From Streptomyces netropsis (lineage in GTDB: Bacteria; Actinomycetota; Actinomycetes; Streptomycetales; Streptomycetaceae), in contig NZ_JACHJG010000005.1 in assembly GCF_014203545.1 (NCBI RefSeq), forward strand, positions 321,726 through 385,725: a stretch of DNA of 64,000 nt. Reading direction: 5' to 3'. Positions 39,904 through 49,244 of this stretch are shown here, in pieces. The notes under the pieces are model-generated. The model made no database searches and was not told the DNA's origin. It was given only the letters and a program-made list of their open reading frames with translations. The position numbers and the translations under genes are program-made. The stretch's first letter is position 1, and each line of letters opens with the position of its first letter.

Positions 39904-41520
39904 TCACCCCGCCCGGAGGACCGCCGCCACGATCGGGCCGGCCGAGTCGCCGCCGTGCCCGCCCTGGGGCACGACGGCCGCGGCCGCCACGTCGCCCCGG
40001 TAGGCGGTGAACCACCCGTTGGGCTGGGGCTGGTTGTCGACCTCGGCCGAGCCGGTCTTGGCGCCGACGTCACCGCCGAGGCCGGCCATGGCCCGCGCGC
40101 CCGTGCCCGAGAGCGCGGTGAGCCGCATCATCGAGCGCAGGTCCCGCGCGACGGGGGCCGGCAGGGGCCGGGCCGCCCGGGCGAGTTCCCGGTCGTCCAC
40201 CGACGGGGCCACGAGATAAGGCTGGTGGAACGATCCGGTCCGCACGGTCGCGGCGACGGAGGCCATGTTCAGCGGGCTCATCTGCACCCGCCCCTGCCCG
40301 ATCATCGCCGCCGCCTTGCCCGCCCCGGCGTCGGCGGGCACGCTGCCGTCGAAGCTCCCGATGCCGGTCTTCCACTCCAGGCCGAGCCCGAAGACGTCCC
40401 TGGCCTCGGCGGCGAGCGCGCCGTCGGGGATGTCGTCGGCGAGCGAGATGAAGGCGGTGTTGCAGGAGGCCGCGAAGTCCTGCGCGAAGGTCGCCTTCGG
40501 GTTCTCGCTCTCCTCCACGTTGTGGAAGCGCATGCCGTACGTGGCGTACTTGGGGCACGGCAGCGGCTTGCCCGGCGCGGCCTTGCCCTGCTCCAGCAGC
40601 ACCGCCGCCGTGACGACCTTCATCGTGGAGCCGGGCGCGGTCTGCCCCTGGAGCGCCGGATTGAACTCGGTCTTCTTGGAGTTGGCCACGGCCAGGATCT
40701 CGCCCGTGCTCGGCTTGACCGCGACCACCGACGCGTCGGCACGCTTGGCCACGGCTGCCTCGGCGGCCCGCTGCGCGTCCGCGTCCAGCGTCGTGTGCAA
40801 CGTCCCCGGCTTTCCCTTGGAGACCACGTGCAGGGTCCGGGCGCCGGCGCCGCCGTCCGGTCCCTCGGCCCGCACCTCCACCGCCGGCTCGCCGCCCGCC
40901 TTCTCCCCGAAGCGCTTGCGCAACTGCGGCAGTACGGGCGCGAGCGAGGGGTGGTCCTTGGCGTCCAGCACCGCGCCGTCCCGGTCGAGGGCGGTGACCT
41001 CCGGGGCCCGGACGGCATCCGTCCGGAGCGTCCCGCCGGCCCTGAGCTCCGGGTGGACCACCGTGGGCTGCCAGTCGACCAGGGCCTTCCCGCTGGTCCT
41101 GCCCCGGACGACGTCGAGCGAGGACGCGTACTTCCACGTCGAGTGCTGCTTGCCGTACGTGATCTCGGCGCTGACCGTGAACGGCACCTTCGCGCCCGTC
41201 GCCGCGCCCGGCTCCAGCGTCACCTTCTCGACGTGGGCGCTATCGCGGTATCCGGTCAACGCGGCCGACGCGGCGGACGCGTTGTCGGTGAGGGTGGCGG
41301 CGTGCTCGGTGTCGCCCGCCGCCCACGCCGCGAGGAAGTCGTGGGCGGCCTTGTCGACCTCGTCCCCGGTCGGCGGTCCGGTGCGCACGGGTGCCGCCTC
41401 GTTCGTCCCCGCCCCGTCCGCGACCGCGTCCACCAGGTTGTACGCACCCAGCCCCGCCGCCCCCACCATCGCGACGGCCACCCCGCCCACCGCGATCTTC
41501 GCGCCCTTGCGCATGTCCAT
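39904..41520 (-). CDS. Penicillin-binding protein (transpeptidase) with MecA-N/NTF2-like domain
   Basis: A 538-residue membrane-anchored D,D-transpeptidase. N-terminal TM (about residues 8-30), an NTF2-like MecA_N-type domain (about 50-160), a linker/dimerisation region, and a transpeptidase domain with the motifs Ser298-Thr-Met-Lys301, Ser352-Cys-Asn354 and Lys488-Thr-Gly490 in the right order and spacing. No glycosyltransferase domain (class B). Promoter region holds a near-perfect AT-rich palindrome. Neighbour of a protein mannosyltransferase, which may glycosylate cell-envelope proteins; a connection is not shown by the sequence. Such proteins act in septation or wall-stress response. Confidence 0.92.
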   Translation of the reverse strand: MDMRKGAKIAVGGVAVAMVGAAGLGAYNLVDAVADGAGTNEAAPVRTGPPTGDEVDKAAHDFLAAWAAGDTEHAATLTDNASAASAALTGYRDSAHVEKVTLEPGAATGAKVPFTVSAEITYGKQHSTWKYASSLDVVRGRTSGKALVDWQPTVVHPELRAGGTLRTDAVRAPEVTALDRDGAVLDAKDHPSLAPVLPQLRKRFGEKAGGEPAVEVRAEGPDGGAGARTLHVVSKGKPGTLHTTLDADAQRAAEAAVAKRADASVVAVKPSTGEILAVANSKKTEFNPALQGQTAPGSTMKVVTAAVLLEQGKAAPGKPLPCPKYATYGMRFHNVEESENPKATFAQDFAASCNTAFISLADDIPDGALAAEARDVFGLGLEWKTGIGSFDGSVPADAGAGKAAAMIGQGRVQMSPLNMASVAATVRTGSFHQPYLVAPSVDDRELARAARPLPAPVARDLRSMMRLTALSGTGARAMAGLGGDVGAKTGSAEVDNQPQPNGWFTAYRGDVAAAAVVPQGGHGGDSAGPIVAAVLRAG

Positions 41521-41550
41521 CCCCCTCCAGGCCCCCGCCCAGTTCCCGGC

Positions 41551-41572
41551 GTTTTAATCAGTTGATCAAAAC
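41551..41572. promoter_or_regulatory. AT-rich palindrome upstream of the PBP gene
   Basis: GTTTTAATCA-GT-TGATCAAAAC, 9 of 10 arm positions pair, 31 bp before the minus-strand start at 41520 in an otherwise GC-rich region. Likely an operator for a transcription factor; no match to a named site is claimed. Confidence 0.5.
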
Positions 41573-41655
41573 GTCTGTATCGGAACTCTACGGGACGGGA
41601 GTGACGCATGGAGTGACATGGCCGGAAGCGGCTGGTGGGGCGCCGACGGCGGCCA

Positions 41656-43419
41656 TCAGATCCAGGTGTCGAACCACATCCGGTTGCGCCACGCGTCCAA
41701 CGGGATCGCCTGGCCCGTGTAGATGGGGAAGAAGTAGACGAAGTTCCAGGCGATCAGCAGGACCAGTGTCCCCGCGCCGACCGCGCCCGCGATCCGCCGC
41801 CGCTCCGAGGAGCCCGGCGGCCCCAGCAGCGCCCCGATCATCATCGCCACCGCCAGACACAGGAACGGCACGAACACCACCGCGTAGAACACGAAGATGG
41901 TCCGCTCCTGCCACATGAACCACGGCAGATAGCCCGCGGCGACCGCGCACAGCACCGCGCCCGCCCGCCAATCACGCCTGAAGGCCCACCGGTAGAGCAG
42001 ATACACCAGCGCGAAGCACGCCGCCCACCACAGCAGCGGGGTGCCCAGCGCGAGCACCTCCCGCGCGCACTTGTCCGCCGCGTCGGCCGGGCAGCCGTCC
42101 TGGCCCGCCGTCGGGGACTCGTAGAAGTACGACACCGGACGGGACTGGACCAGCCAGCTCCACGGATTGGACTGATACGTGTGCGGCGAGGAGAGGTTCG
42201 TGTTGAAGTCCCACACGTCGTTCTCGTACTTCCACAGGCTGCGCAGCGGGTTGAGGATTCCCGCGAGGAAGCCGTCCGGGCTGTGGCCGCCCTCGGTCTC
42301 CGCCCAGTGCCGGAGGTAGCCGCTGTGCTGCCAGCCGCCCTCCTTGGTGTACGTCCCGCTGTTGGCGAACCAGCCGGTCCAGGACGCGAGATAGACGCCG
42401 AAGGCCACCGGCACGGTCGACAGGAACGCCCACGGCACATCGCGCCGCAGCGTGGCGAGGTACGGCCGCCGGGCACCGGCCAGCCGGCGCGCGCCGAGGT
42501 CCCACAGGACGACCAGCAGACCGAACGCCGCCAGATACACCGCGCCGTTCCACTTCGTGGCGCACGCCAGGCCCAGGAAGACCCCGGCCGCGAGCCGCCA
42601 CGGCCGCACGCCCAGACGGAGCCCTTCGCCGACCTCGGCGTCCGGCCGCGCGACGCCCCCCTCGTCGACCGGCAGCGCCGCCGCCAGCCGGGCCCGGGCC
42701 TTGTCCCGGTCCACCAGCACACAGCCGAACGCCGCCAGCACGAAGAACATCAGCACCGAGTCGAGCAGGGCCGTGCGGCTCATCACGAAGTGCAGACCGT
42801 CCACGGCGAGCAGGGCCCCCGCGAGACAGCCGAGGAAGGTGGAGCGGAACAGCCGCCGTCCGATGCGGCACAGCATCAGCACCGACAAGGTGCCGAGCAG
42901 CGCGACCATGAACCGCCAGCCGTAGGGGTTCAGGCCGTGCAGCCACTCGCCGATCCCGATGACCCACTTGCCGACCGGCGGGTGCACCACGAAGGTGGGG
43001 ACGTCGGCGATGTCGGTGTTGCCCTTGAGGATCGCCTCATTGGCGCCGTTGTCGGGCCACTTGGCCTCGTAGCCGTGCTTCCACAGCGCCCAGGCGTCCT
43101 TGGCGTAGTACGTCTCGTCGAATATGACGTCCCTCGGGCTGCCCAGGTGCCAGAACCGCAGCAGCCCCGCGAACAGGGCGACCAGCAGCGGCCCGATCCA
43201 GCCCATGCCGCGCGCCAGCAGCAGCGCCGCCCCCGGGCGTACCCCGAGCGCCCCCCACAGCCGGATACCGGGCTCGGGGTACGGCGGCACCAGCCGCTCC
43301 CGCACGTCCGGCTCGGGGCGTCCCGCATACCCGAACCGCCGCAGCCTGCGCTGCCACGGGGGCGGCTGCCCGTCTGCCCTCTGGCCCTGCCGGCCTCGCG
43401 TCGCGGTGTCACTGGTCAC
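41656..43419 (-). CDS. pmt: Dolichyl-phosphate-mannose:protein mannosyltransferase (GT39)
   Basis: A 587-residue polytopic membrane protein transferring mannose from polyprenyl phosphate to Ser/Thr of exported proteins. The first loop carries VIFDETYYAKDAWALW with the essential Asp-Glu pair; about ten TM helices; a second loop with VHPPVGKW typical of bacterial PMTs. Start choice: GTG at 43419 (VTSDTATRGR), since the upstream frame has no homology. Gene lies beside the PBP gene on the same strand, 135 bp upstream of it. In Streptomyces this enzyme is needed for phage receptor and envelope integrity and affects antibiotic sensitivity. Confidence 0.94.
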   Translation of the reverse strand: MTSDTATRGRQGQRADGQPPPWQRRLRRFGYAGRPEPDVRERLVPPYPEPGIRLWGALGVRPGAALLLARGMGWIGPLLVALFAGLLRFWHLGSPRDVIFDETYYAKDAWALWKHGYEAKWPDNGANEAILKGNTDIADVPTFVVHPPVGKWVIGIGEWLHGLNPYGWRFMVALLGTLSVLMLCRIGRRLFRSTFLGCLAGALLAVDGLHFVMSRTALLDSVLMFFVLAAFGCVLVDRDKARARLAAALPVDEGGVARPDAEVGEGLRLGVRPWRLAAGVFLGLACATKWNGAVYLAAFGLLVVLWDLGARRLAGARRPYLATLRRDVPWAFLSTVPVAFGVYLASWTGWFANSGTYTKEGGWQHSGYLRHWAETEGGHSPDGFLAGILNPLRSLWKYENDVWDFNTNLSSPHTYQSNPWSWLVQSRPVSYFYESPTAGQDGCPADAADKCAREVLALGTPLLWWAACFALVYLLYRWAFRRDWRAGAVLCAVAAGYLPWFMWQERTIFVFYAVVFVPFLCLAVAMMIGALLGPPGSSERRRIAGAVGAGTLVLLIAWNFVYFFPIYTGQAIPLDAWRNRMWFDTWI

Positions 43420-43686
43420 CGCGCCATCGTAGGGAACCCGCCTGTGCGAGTCCCGATGACCGCGCGGCACCCCCTGCGGGTGAGCCTTTCGAGGAGAGGC
43501 GCCCGAGCGTGTCGGGGGCGGACCCGGGTGCCGGCGAGCGCCCGGGCAGGCCGCCGCCCGGCCCGTGGGGGCGAGCGCTCCGCGACCGTGCATACGACGT
43601 GTCGCCGCTCGGCGCATCCCGCCCGGTACGGGAGCCGGGCCCGTGCGATCGCCCGCAGCGGCGCGAACATCCCCCGGCGGCCCGGG

Positions 43687-44064
43687 TCAGCCGCCGTCGG
43701 CACCCCGCATGTTCCGCGCCATCGCCTCCTCCACCACCCGCAGTTCCGCCGTCGGGCTGAACTGCACGAGTTCACTGCCGGCCGTGGCCAAGGGGACGTG
43801 GCCGCGCGGCAGATAGAACGCGTCGCCCTCCTCGAACGTCTCCTCGTGGTCGGCGAAGCGATAGGTCAGGCTGCCCTTGAGGACGTAGCCCCAGTGCGGG
43901 CAGCTGCAGCTGTCCTCCGGCAGGCCCTTCATCAGCGGGGTGCCGTCGACGTCCTCGTTGAAGGTCACGAAATTGACCGTGTAGCCGTCGACGTCCTCGT
44001 GCCGGTCCACCACGACGCCGTGGTCCTCGACCTGGGCGGCGCTCTCCTTCGACACCTTCGGCAT
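43687..44064 (-). CDS. Cupin domain protein
   Basis: A 125-residue small beta-barrel protein with cupin features: the CSCPHWGYVLKGSLTYRFADHEETFEEGD motif (first metal-binding motif with His and Glu) and YLPRGHVPLATAGSELVQF (second). Start choice: ATG at 44064 in a convincing GGAGGTCGG context on the minus strand; the longer frame upstream is not needed. Function unknown (dioxygenase, isomerase or ligand binding). Divergent from rsmI with 123 bp between starts; 267 bp upstream of its stop, toward pmt, hold nothing recognisable. Confidence 0.87.
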   Translation of the reverse strand: MPKVSKESAAQVEDHGVVVDRHEDVDGYTVNFVTFNEDVDGTPLMKGLPEDSCSCPHWGYVLKGSLTYRFADHEETFEEGDAFYLPRGHVPLATAGSELVQFSPTAELRVVEEAMARNMRGADGG

Positions 44065-44187
44065 GGCTCCGACCTCCTCCTCGGGGTCCTCGGGGGCCCC
44101 GGAAGGGGTACGCGAAGGACCTCTTCCAGCGTGCCCCCTCTCCCGGGCCGCGGCCACGTCACCGCCGCGCCCTGCGAGGATGGGAGC

Positions 44188-45036
44188 GTGACTGGAACGC
44201 TCGTACTCGCAGGTACCCCCATCGGTGACGTCGCCGACGCGCCCCCACGGCTGGCCACGGAGCTGCTCGCCGCCGAGGTGATCGCCGCCGAGGACACCCG
44301 GCGGCTGCGCCGGCTCACGCAGGCCATGGGGGTGCACACCACCGGCCGCGTCGTGTCGTACTTCGAGGGCAACGAGTCCGCCCGTACGCCCGAGCTGGTC
44401 GAGGCGCTGCTGGGCGGGGCGCGGGTGCTGCTGGTGACCGACGCCGGGATGCCGTCCGTCTCCGACCCCGGTTACCGGCTGGTCGCCGCCGCCGTCGAGC
44501 ACGACATCAAGGTGACGGCCGTGCCGGGGCCGTCCGCCGTCCTCACCGCGCTGGCGGTGTCCGGGCTGCCGGTGGACCGCTTCTGTTTCGAGGGGTTCCT
44601 GCCGCGCAAGGCCGGTGAGCGGCTCGGGCGGCTGCGGGACGTCGCGGACGAGCGCCGCACGCTCGTGTACTTCGAGGCCCCGCACCGGCTGGACGACACG
44701 CTGGCCGCCATGGCCGAGGTCCTCGGCGAGGAGCGCCGGGCGGCCGTCTGCCGGGAGCTGACCAAGACGTACGAGGAGGTCAAGCGCGGCCCTCTGAAGG
44801 AGCTGGCCGAGTGGGCCGCCGAGGGCGTCCGCGGTGAGATCACCATCGTCGTCGAGGGAGCGCCCGAGCCCGGTCCGCAGGACCTCGACCCCGCCGAGCT
44901 GGTCCGCCGGGTGCGGGTCAGGGAGGAAGCGGGGGAGCGCCGCAAGGAGGCCATCTCGGCCGTGGCGGCCGAAGCGGGGCTACCCAAGCGCGAGGTCTTC
45001 GATGCCGTCGTAGCGGCGAAAAACGCGGCAAAGTAG
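44188..45036 (+). CDS. rsmI: 16S rRNA (cytidine1402-2'-O)-methyltransferase
   Basis: A 282-residue tetrapyrrole-methylase-fold enzyme that methylates the 2'-O of C1402 in the decoding centre with SAM. The signatures GTPIGDVADAPPR, the Ala-Glu-Asp-Thr-Arg (AEDTRRLRRL), TDAGMPSVSDPGY and VPGPSAVLTALAVSG are intact. GTG start at 44188 with GGGAGC just upstream; a GAGGAT hexamer sits 6 nt before the start, so a leaderless alternative exists. It lies some 3 kb upstream of a second 16S rRNA methyltransferase gene (rsmA). Confidence 0.96.
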   Translation: MTGTLVLAGTPIGDVADAPPRLATELLAAEVIAAEDTRRLRRLTQAMGVHTTGRVVSYFEGNESARTPELVEALLGGARVLLVTDAGMPSVSDPGYRLVAAAVEHDIKVTAVPGPSAVLTALAVSGLPVDRFCFEGFLPRKAGERLGRLRDVADERRTLVYFEAPHRLDDTLAAMAEVLGEERRAAVCRELTKTYEEVKRGPLKELAEWAAEGVRGEITIVVEGAPEPGPQDLDPAELVRRVRVREEAGERRKEAISAVAAEAGLPKREVFDAVVAAKNAAK

Positions 45037-45203
45037 GGCGCTTCGGAAGGTAATAGGGTTATCGTGAAAGGCAAAGCTTAGGCATGGCAGCCTGGCGCTT
45101 CGGATATGAAGCCGCCAAGTTTGGCCCAATTCGAGGCCCGGGCTGCTGCGTCATCGCCGTGATGGGCGTTCCCTGGATAGCGGGACGTCCGGTCCCGGAG
45201 AGA

Positions 45204-45220
45204 CTTGTCCAGCGGACAAG
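45204..45220. promoter_or_regulatory. Palindrome directly before the zinc-ribbon gene
   Basis: CTTGTCC-AGC-GGACAAG, exact 7-bp arms, ending at the AGGAG box of the gene starting at 45231. It could form a hairpin over the ribosome binding site or be an operator. Confidence 0.45.
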
Positions 45221-45230
45221 AGGAGCTGCC

Positions 45231-45710
45231 ATGAGCGAGACCGCGGGTACCTCGAGCGGTGTTCAGCCGATAGCCCAACCCCGCACGCTGACCGAACCGC
45301 GCACACCCCGACCGGGGCCGGCGGGCGATGTCGGGCACGAGTCCTACGCCTTCGCGTGCATGCGCTGCGCATACGGCTGGGAGCAGTCGTACGAGATCGA
45401 GCACCACACCGACGCCGAGGGCCGGGCGTTCGTCACCTACTACGCGGACGGCGAGCGCGTCCCCTCCCCGCTGACCCGCCCGACCTGCGTGAACTGCGGC
45501 GGCCACGTCGTGCGGATCATGCGGTCCGGCCAGGTGACCCAGGTCGCCGACGCTCTGCACATGCCCACCGGCTCGGTGGTGGCCACCACCGGTCCCCTCC
45601 CCACGCGCGACACCCGCGACACCGGCGCCGAGCCGCGCCACGACGACGCGGACCGGTCCAGGGGCCACTGGCACCTCTCGGACCTGCTGAAGCCCTTCCA
45701 CCGGAAGTGA
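45231..45710 (+). CDS. Zinc-ribbon protein of unknown function (159 aa)
   Basis: Start ATG at 45231 with AGGAGCTGCC upstream. Pro/Thr-rich N-terminal tail, then a zinc ribbon from residues about 43 to 90 with CMRC and CVNC knuckles 44 residues apart and aromatic YGWEQSYEI between, then an Asp/Arg-rich tail with GHWHLSDLLKPF. It appears to be a streptomycete-conserved protein found near rsmI and tatD; by inference it may bind ribosome or nucleic acid. A longer frame upstream lacks support, and the palindrome 11 nt before the start hints at regulation. Confidence 0.8.
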   Translation: MSETAGTSSGVQPIAQPRTLTEPRTPRPGPAGDVGHESYAFACMRCAYGWEQSYEIEHHTDAEGRAFVTYYADGERVPSPLTRPTCVNCGGHVVRIMRSGQVTQVADALHMPTGSVVATTGPLPTRDTRDTGAEPRHDDADRSRGHWHLSDLLKPFHRK

Positions 45711-45742
45711 GCCCCGCCCCGGGCGATCTCTAGAATCGCGTC

Positions 45743-46663
45743 ATGGCGGCAACAGCATCGAACAGCGGCACGACCGGCGGCGAGCGGAAGAAGAACGACG
45801 ACAAGGACGTTCCCCCGCCCCTCCCGGCGCCCCTGAACGTACCGGTCGCCGACTCGCACACCCACCTGGACATGCAGAAGGGCTCCGTTGACGATGCGCT
45901 GGCCAAGGCCGCGTCCGTCGGCGTGACCACGGTGATCCAGGTGGGGTGCGACCTGGCCGGATCCCGCTGGGCGGCCGAGACCGCCGCCGCGCACGACGCC
46001 GTCTGGGCCACCGTGGCCCTCCACCCCAACGAAGCCCCCCGCATCGTCCTCGGCGACCCCGACGGCTGGTCGCGGCAGGGCGCCCGCGAGCCCGGCGGCG
46101 ACGCCGCCCTGGACGCGGCCCTCGCCGAGATCGACGCGCTGGCCGCACTGCCGCACGTACGCGGCGTCGGCGAGACCGGCCTCGACTACTTCCGCACCGG
46201 CCCCGAAGGCATGGCCGCCCAGGAGCGGTCCTTCCGGCGTCACATCGACATCGCCAAGCGGCACGGAAAGGCCCTGGTCATCCACGACCGCGAGGCGCAC
46301 GACGACGTGCTGCGGGTCCTGGAGGAGGAGGGCGCGCCCGAGACGGTCGTCTTCCACTGCTACTCCGGCGACGCCGAGATGGCCAAGATCTGCGCCGCCG
46401 CGGGCTACTACATGTCCTTCGCGGGCAACATCACCTTCAAGAACGCCCAGCCGCTGCGCGACGCCCTCGCCGTCGCCCCGCTCGACCTGGTCCTCGTCGA
46501 GACGGACGCACCGTTCCTGACCCCGATGCCGTATCGCGGACGGCCCAACGCGCCCTACCTCATTCCGGTCACCTTGCGGGCGATGGCCGAAATCAAGGGG
46601 GTCCACGAGGACGCTCTGGCCACGGCGGTCGCCGCGAATACCGCACGCGCCTTCGGCTATTAA
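45743..46663 (+). CDS. tatD: TatD family metal-dependent hydrolase
   Basis: A 306-residue TIM-barrel DNase-like hydrolase. Metal ligands are visible: His-x-His in DSHTHLD, Glu in GVGETGLDY, His in VIHDREAHDD and FHCYSG, Asp in VLVETDAPFLTP. The N terminus (30 residues, hydrophilic and Lys/Pro-rich) is longer than usual. TAGAAT (45731-45736) ends 6 nt before ATG at 45743 and no ribosome binding site is present, so a leaderless mRNA is likely. Followed by the Rpf gene after 96 bp. Confidence 0.93.
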   Translation: MAATASNSGTTGGERKKNDDKDVPPPLPAPLNVPVADSHTHLDMQKGSVDDALAKAASVGVTTVIQVGCDLAGSRWAAETAAAHDAVWATVALHPNEAPRIVLGDPDGWSRQGAREPGGDAALDAALAEIDALAALPHVRGVGETGLDYFRTGPEGMAAQERSFRRHIDIAKRHGKALVIHDREAHDDVLRVLEEEGAPETVVFHCYSGDAEMAKICAAAGYYMSFAGNITFKNAQPLRDALAVAPLDLVLVETDAPFLTPMPYRGRPNAPYLIPVTLRAMAEIKGVHEDALATAVAANTARAFGY

Positions 46664-46697
46664 CTCTCACGGCGCGACACAGTGTGACTATACGACT

Positions 46698-46726
46698 TTG
46701 GAGAGTGAGCATCACTCCGCTACAGT
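46698..46726 (+). promoter_or_regulatory. Candidate promoter of the Rpf gene
   Basis: TTGGAG, 17-nt spacer, TACAGT, ending 33 bp before the GTG start. Spacing and both hexamers are consistent with the housekeeping sigma factor, with an untranslated leader of about 27 nt. Confidence 0.5.
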
Positions 46727-46759
46727 CCCGGCCCGATAGCTCGGACCCAGTGGAGTGTC

Positions 46760-48322
46760 GTGAGTCATGCACAGGGCAGCCCCCGCGCTGCACACCGCGG
46801 GGCGGCCGAAACGCCGACGTACGAGCGGTACGCGCCCTACGAGCCGCAGACGCCGTACGAGCCGCAGGTCCCGTACGCGCCGCAGGTCCCCTACGAGCCG
46901 TACGGGACCTACTGCCCCGAGCCCCGCGAGCCCGAGTCCTACGGCTCCGGGGCCTACGGGTCCGAGTCCTACGGAGCCGAGTCCTACGGGTCCGGCGCCC
47001 CCTACAGCGCGTACGAGTCCTACGAGCCGTATCTGCCCCGGCAGTCCGCCTCCCCGGACGCCTACGCGAGCACGGCCACCCCTGACGCCCTCTACGCCCC
47101 GGCCGCGCCCCACGACCCGGCGCCGCCCACCGCGCCCTACGAGACCCCGGGCGCCTTCGGGCCGCCGCTCCCGCCCGAGGACCTCGCGCCCCGCCCCGCC
47201 CCCGGGCGGCGCAAGAGATCCGGTGACCGGCCCGACCGGCTGCGCCGCCTCGTCCCGCAGGCCCTCGTCGTGGCCTTCCTCGCCGGCGGCACGTCCTCCT
47301 TCATCGCCAGCGACAAGACCGTCCGGCTCAGCGTCGACGGCGCCCCCCGCACCCTGCACACCTTCGCCGACGACGTCGAGGAACTCCTCGCCGACGAGCA
47401 CATGACCGTCGGCGAGCACGACATCGTCGCCCCCGGCCCGCACCACGACCTCGCCGCGGGCGACGAGATCGTCGTCCGCTACGGCCGGCTCCTCGCCCTC
47501 ACCCTCGACGGCGAGCACCGCCAGGTGTGGACCACCGCCCGGACCGTCGACGGCGCCCTGCGCCAGCTCGGCGTGCGCGCCGAGGGCGCCTATCTGTCGG
47601 CCTCCCGCTCCGCCGCCATCTCCCGCCAGGGCCTGGACCTCGACGTGCGCACCGAGCGGACCGTCACCTTCATGGCCGACGGACGCGAGCGCACCATCCG
47701 CACCAACGCGGCCACCGTCCACGAGGCCATCGAACAGGCGGGCATCACCCTGCGCGGCCAGGACACCACCTCCGTCGACCCCGACAGCTTCCCCCGCGAG
47801 GGCCAGACGATCTCCGTCATGCGCATCACCGGCAGCCAGGAGGTCCGCGACTTCCCCATCGACTTCACCACCGAACGCCGCGAGGACCCCACCCTCCAAA
47901 AGGGCACCGAGGTCGTCGCGCAGCGCGGGGAGAAGGGCGTCGAACGCGTCACCTACGCACTGCGGACCGTCAACGGCGTCCGGCAGAAGCCGAAGCGGAT
48001 CAGCTCGGAGATCGTCCGGCAGCCCCGCACCGAGATCGTGAAGGTCGGCACCAAGGCGGTACCCGCCTCCGTGCAGGGCGGGGACGGCCTGAACTGGTCC
48101 GGACTCGCGCAGTGCGAGGCCGGCGGGCGGCCGAACGCGGTCGACCCCTCGGGCACCTACGGGGGCCTCTACCAGTTCGACGTCCGTACCTGGCAGGGGC
48201 TCGGCGGCAGCGGCCGACCGCAGGACGCACCCGCCTCCGAGCAGACCTACCGGGCCAAGAAGCTGTACGTGAGCCGGGGCGCGAGCCCGTGGCCACATTG
48301 CGGCCGTAAACTTCACGGGTGA
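46760..48322 (+). CDS. Resuscitation-promoting factor, RpfB type
   Basis: A 520-residue cell-wall muralytic enzyme. N-terminal cytoplasmic stretch (1-165) rich in Tyr, Pro and Glu with several YEPQ and YGSE-like repeats; a TM anchor at about 170-190; three DUF348 (ubiquitin-like) modules (about 195-370); a G5 module (about 375-440); and the C-terminal Rpf lysozyme-like domain (about 445-520) with [11 protein letters not shown] carrying catalytic Glu, and the conserved Trp/Cys residues. RpfB proteins help germination and growth restart. GTG at 46760, RBS GTGGAGTG. It overlaps rsmA by 4 nt. Confidence 0.93.
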   Translation: MSHAQGSPRAAHRGAAETPTYERYAPYEPQTPYEPQVPYAPQVPYEPYGTYCPEPREPESYGSGAYGSESYGAESYGSGAPYSAYESYEPYLPRQSASPDAYASTATPDALYAPAAPHDPAPPTAPYETPGAFGPPLPPEDLAPRPAPGRRKRSGDRPDRLRRLVPQALVVAFLAGGTSSFIASDKTVRLSVDGAPRTLHTFADDVEELLADEHMTVGEHDIVAPGPHHDLAAGDEIVVRYGRLLALTLDGEHRQVWTTARTVDGALRQLGVRAEGAYLSASRSAAISRQGLDLDVRTERTVTFMADGRERTIRTNAATVHEAIEQAGITLRGQDTTSVDPDSFPREGQTISVMRITGSQEVRDFPIDFTTERREDPTLQKGTEVVAQRGEKGVERVTYALRTVNGVRQKPKRISSEIVRQPRTEIVKVGTKAVPASVQGGDGLNWSGLAQCEAGGRPNAVDPSGTYGGLYQFDVRTWQGLGGSGRPQDAPASEQTYRAKKLYVSRGASPWPHCGRKLHG

Positions 48323-49191
48323 GTTCCAGCCCCAGCACAGACGAGTCCGGCGCCCTGCTCGGCCCCGCCGACATCCGCGAGCTGGCCGCAGCCTTGGGGG
48401 TACGCCCCACCAAGCAGCGCGGCCAGAACTTCGTGATCGACGCCAACACGGTCCGGCGCATCGTACGGACCGCCGAGGTGCGGCCCGACGACGTCGTCGT
48501 CGAGGTCGGACCCGGGCTCGGGTCACTGACCCTGGCCCTGCTGGAGGCCGCGGACCGGGTCACGGCCGTGGAGATCGACGACGTGCTCGCCGCCGCCCTC
48601 CCCGCCACCATCGCCGCGCGCATGCCCGCCCGCGCCGACCGCTTCGAGCTCGTGCACAGCGACGCCATGCGCGTCACCGAGCTCCCGGGCCCCCCGCCCA
48701 CCGCGCTCGTCGCCAACCTGCCGTACAACGTCGCCGTGCCGGTCCTGCTGCACATGCTGGAGCGGTTCCCCACCATCGAGCGCACCCTGGTGATGGTCCA
48801 GTCCGAGGTCGCCGACCGGCTCGCCGCCCGGCCCGGCAACAAGGTCTACGGCGTGCCCTCGGTCAAGGCCAACTGGTACGCCGAGGTCAAGCGCGCCGGC
48901 GCCATCGGCCGCAACGTCTTCTGGCCCGCCCCGAACGTCGACTCCGGCCTGGTCTCCCTCGTCCGCCGGTCGAAGCCGATCGAGACGACGGCCACCCGCG
49001 AAGAGGTCTTCGCCGTCGTCGACGCGGCCTTCGCCCAGCGCCGCAAGACGCTGCGCGCCGCCCTCGCCGGCTGGGCGGGCTCCGCGCCCGCCGCCGAAGC
49101 CGCGCTGGTCGCCGCCGGAATCTCCCCGCAGGCGCGCGGCGAGGCGCTGACGGTGGAGGAGTTCGTGGCCATCGCGGAGAACAAGCAGTAG
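48319..49191 (+). CDS. rsmA: 16S rRNA (adenine1518/1519-N6)-dimethyltransferase
   Basis: A 290-residue KsgA family enzyme, dimethylating two adenines in helix 45. SAM motif [15 protein letters not shown], the [11 protein letters not shown] catalytic motif (N-x-P-Y) and the C-terminal helical domain. The start GTG at 48319 overlaps the Rpf stop (GTGA), so the two genes are coupled. Length and context (rpf-rsmA-ispE) are as in other actinobacteria. Confidence 0.97.
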   Translation: MSSSPSTDESGALLGPADIRELAAALGVRPTKQRGQNFVIDANTVRRIVRTAEVRPDDVVVEVGPGLGSLTLALLEAADRVTAVEIDDVLAAALPATIAARMPARADRFELVHSDAMRVTELPGPPPTALVANLPYNVAVPVLLHMLERFPTIERTLVMVQSEVADRLAARPGNKVYGVPSVKANWYAEVKRAGAIGRNVFWPAPNVDSGLVSLVRRSKPIETTATREEVFAVVDAAFAQRRKTLRAALAGWAGSAPAAEAALVAAGISPQARGEALTVEEFVAIAENKQ

Positions 49192-49244
49192 CGACGCCGC
49201 ACCACCAGGCAGCACCCCCGTACGAGCCGAGGAGCCCGCACCCC

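Noticed and set aside
41635..44187. Plus-strand open frame opposite pmt and the cupin gene, joined to rsmI
   Set aside because: rsmI homology begins at GTG 44188; the rest is antisense to pmt, which has clear PMT motifs.
46664..46759. ydaO-type c-di-AMP riboswitch before the Rpf gene
   Set aside because: The leader of about 27 nt after the candidate promoter is too short for this riboswitch.
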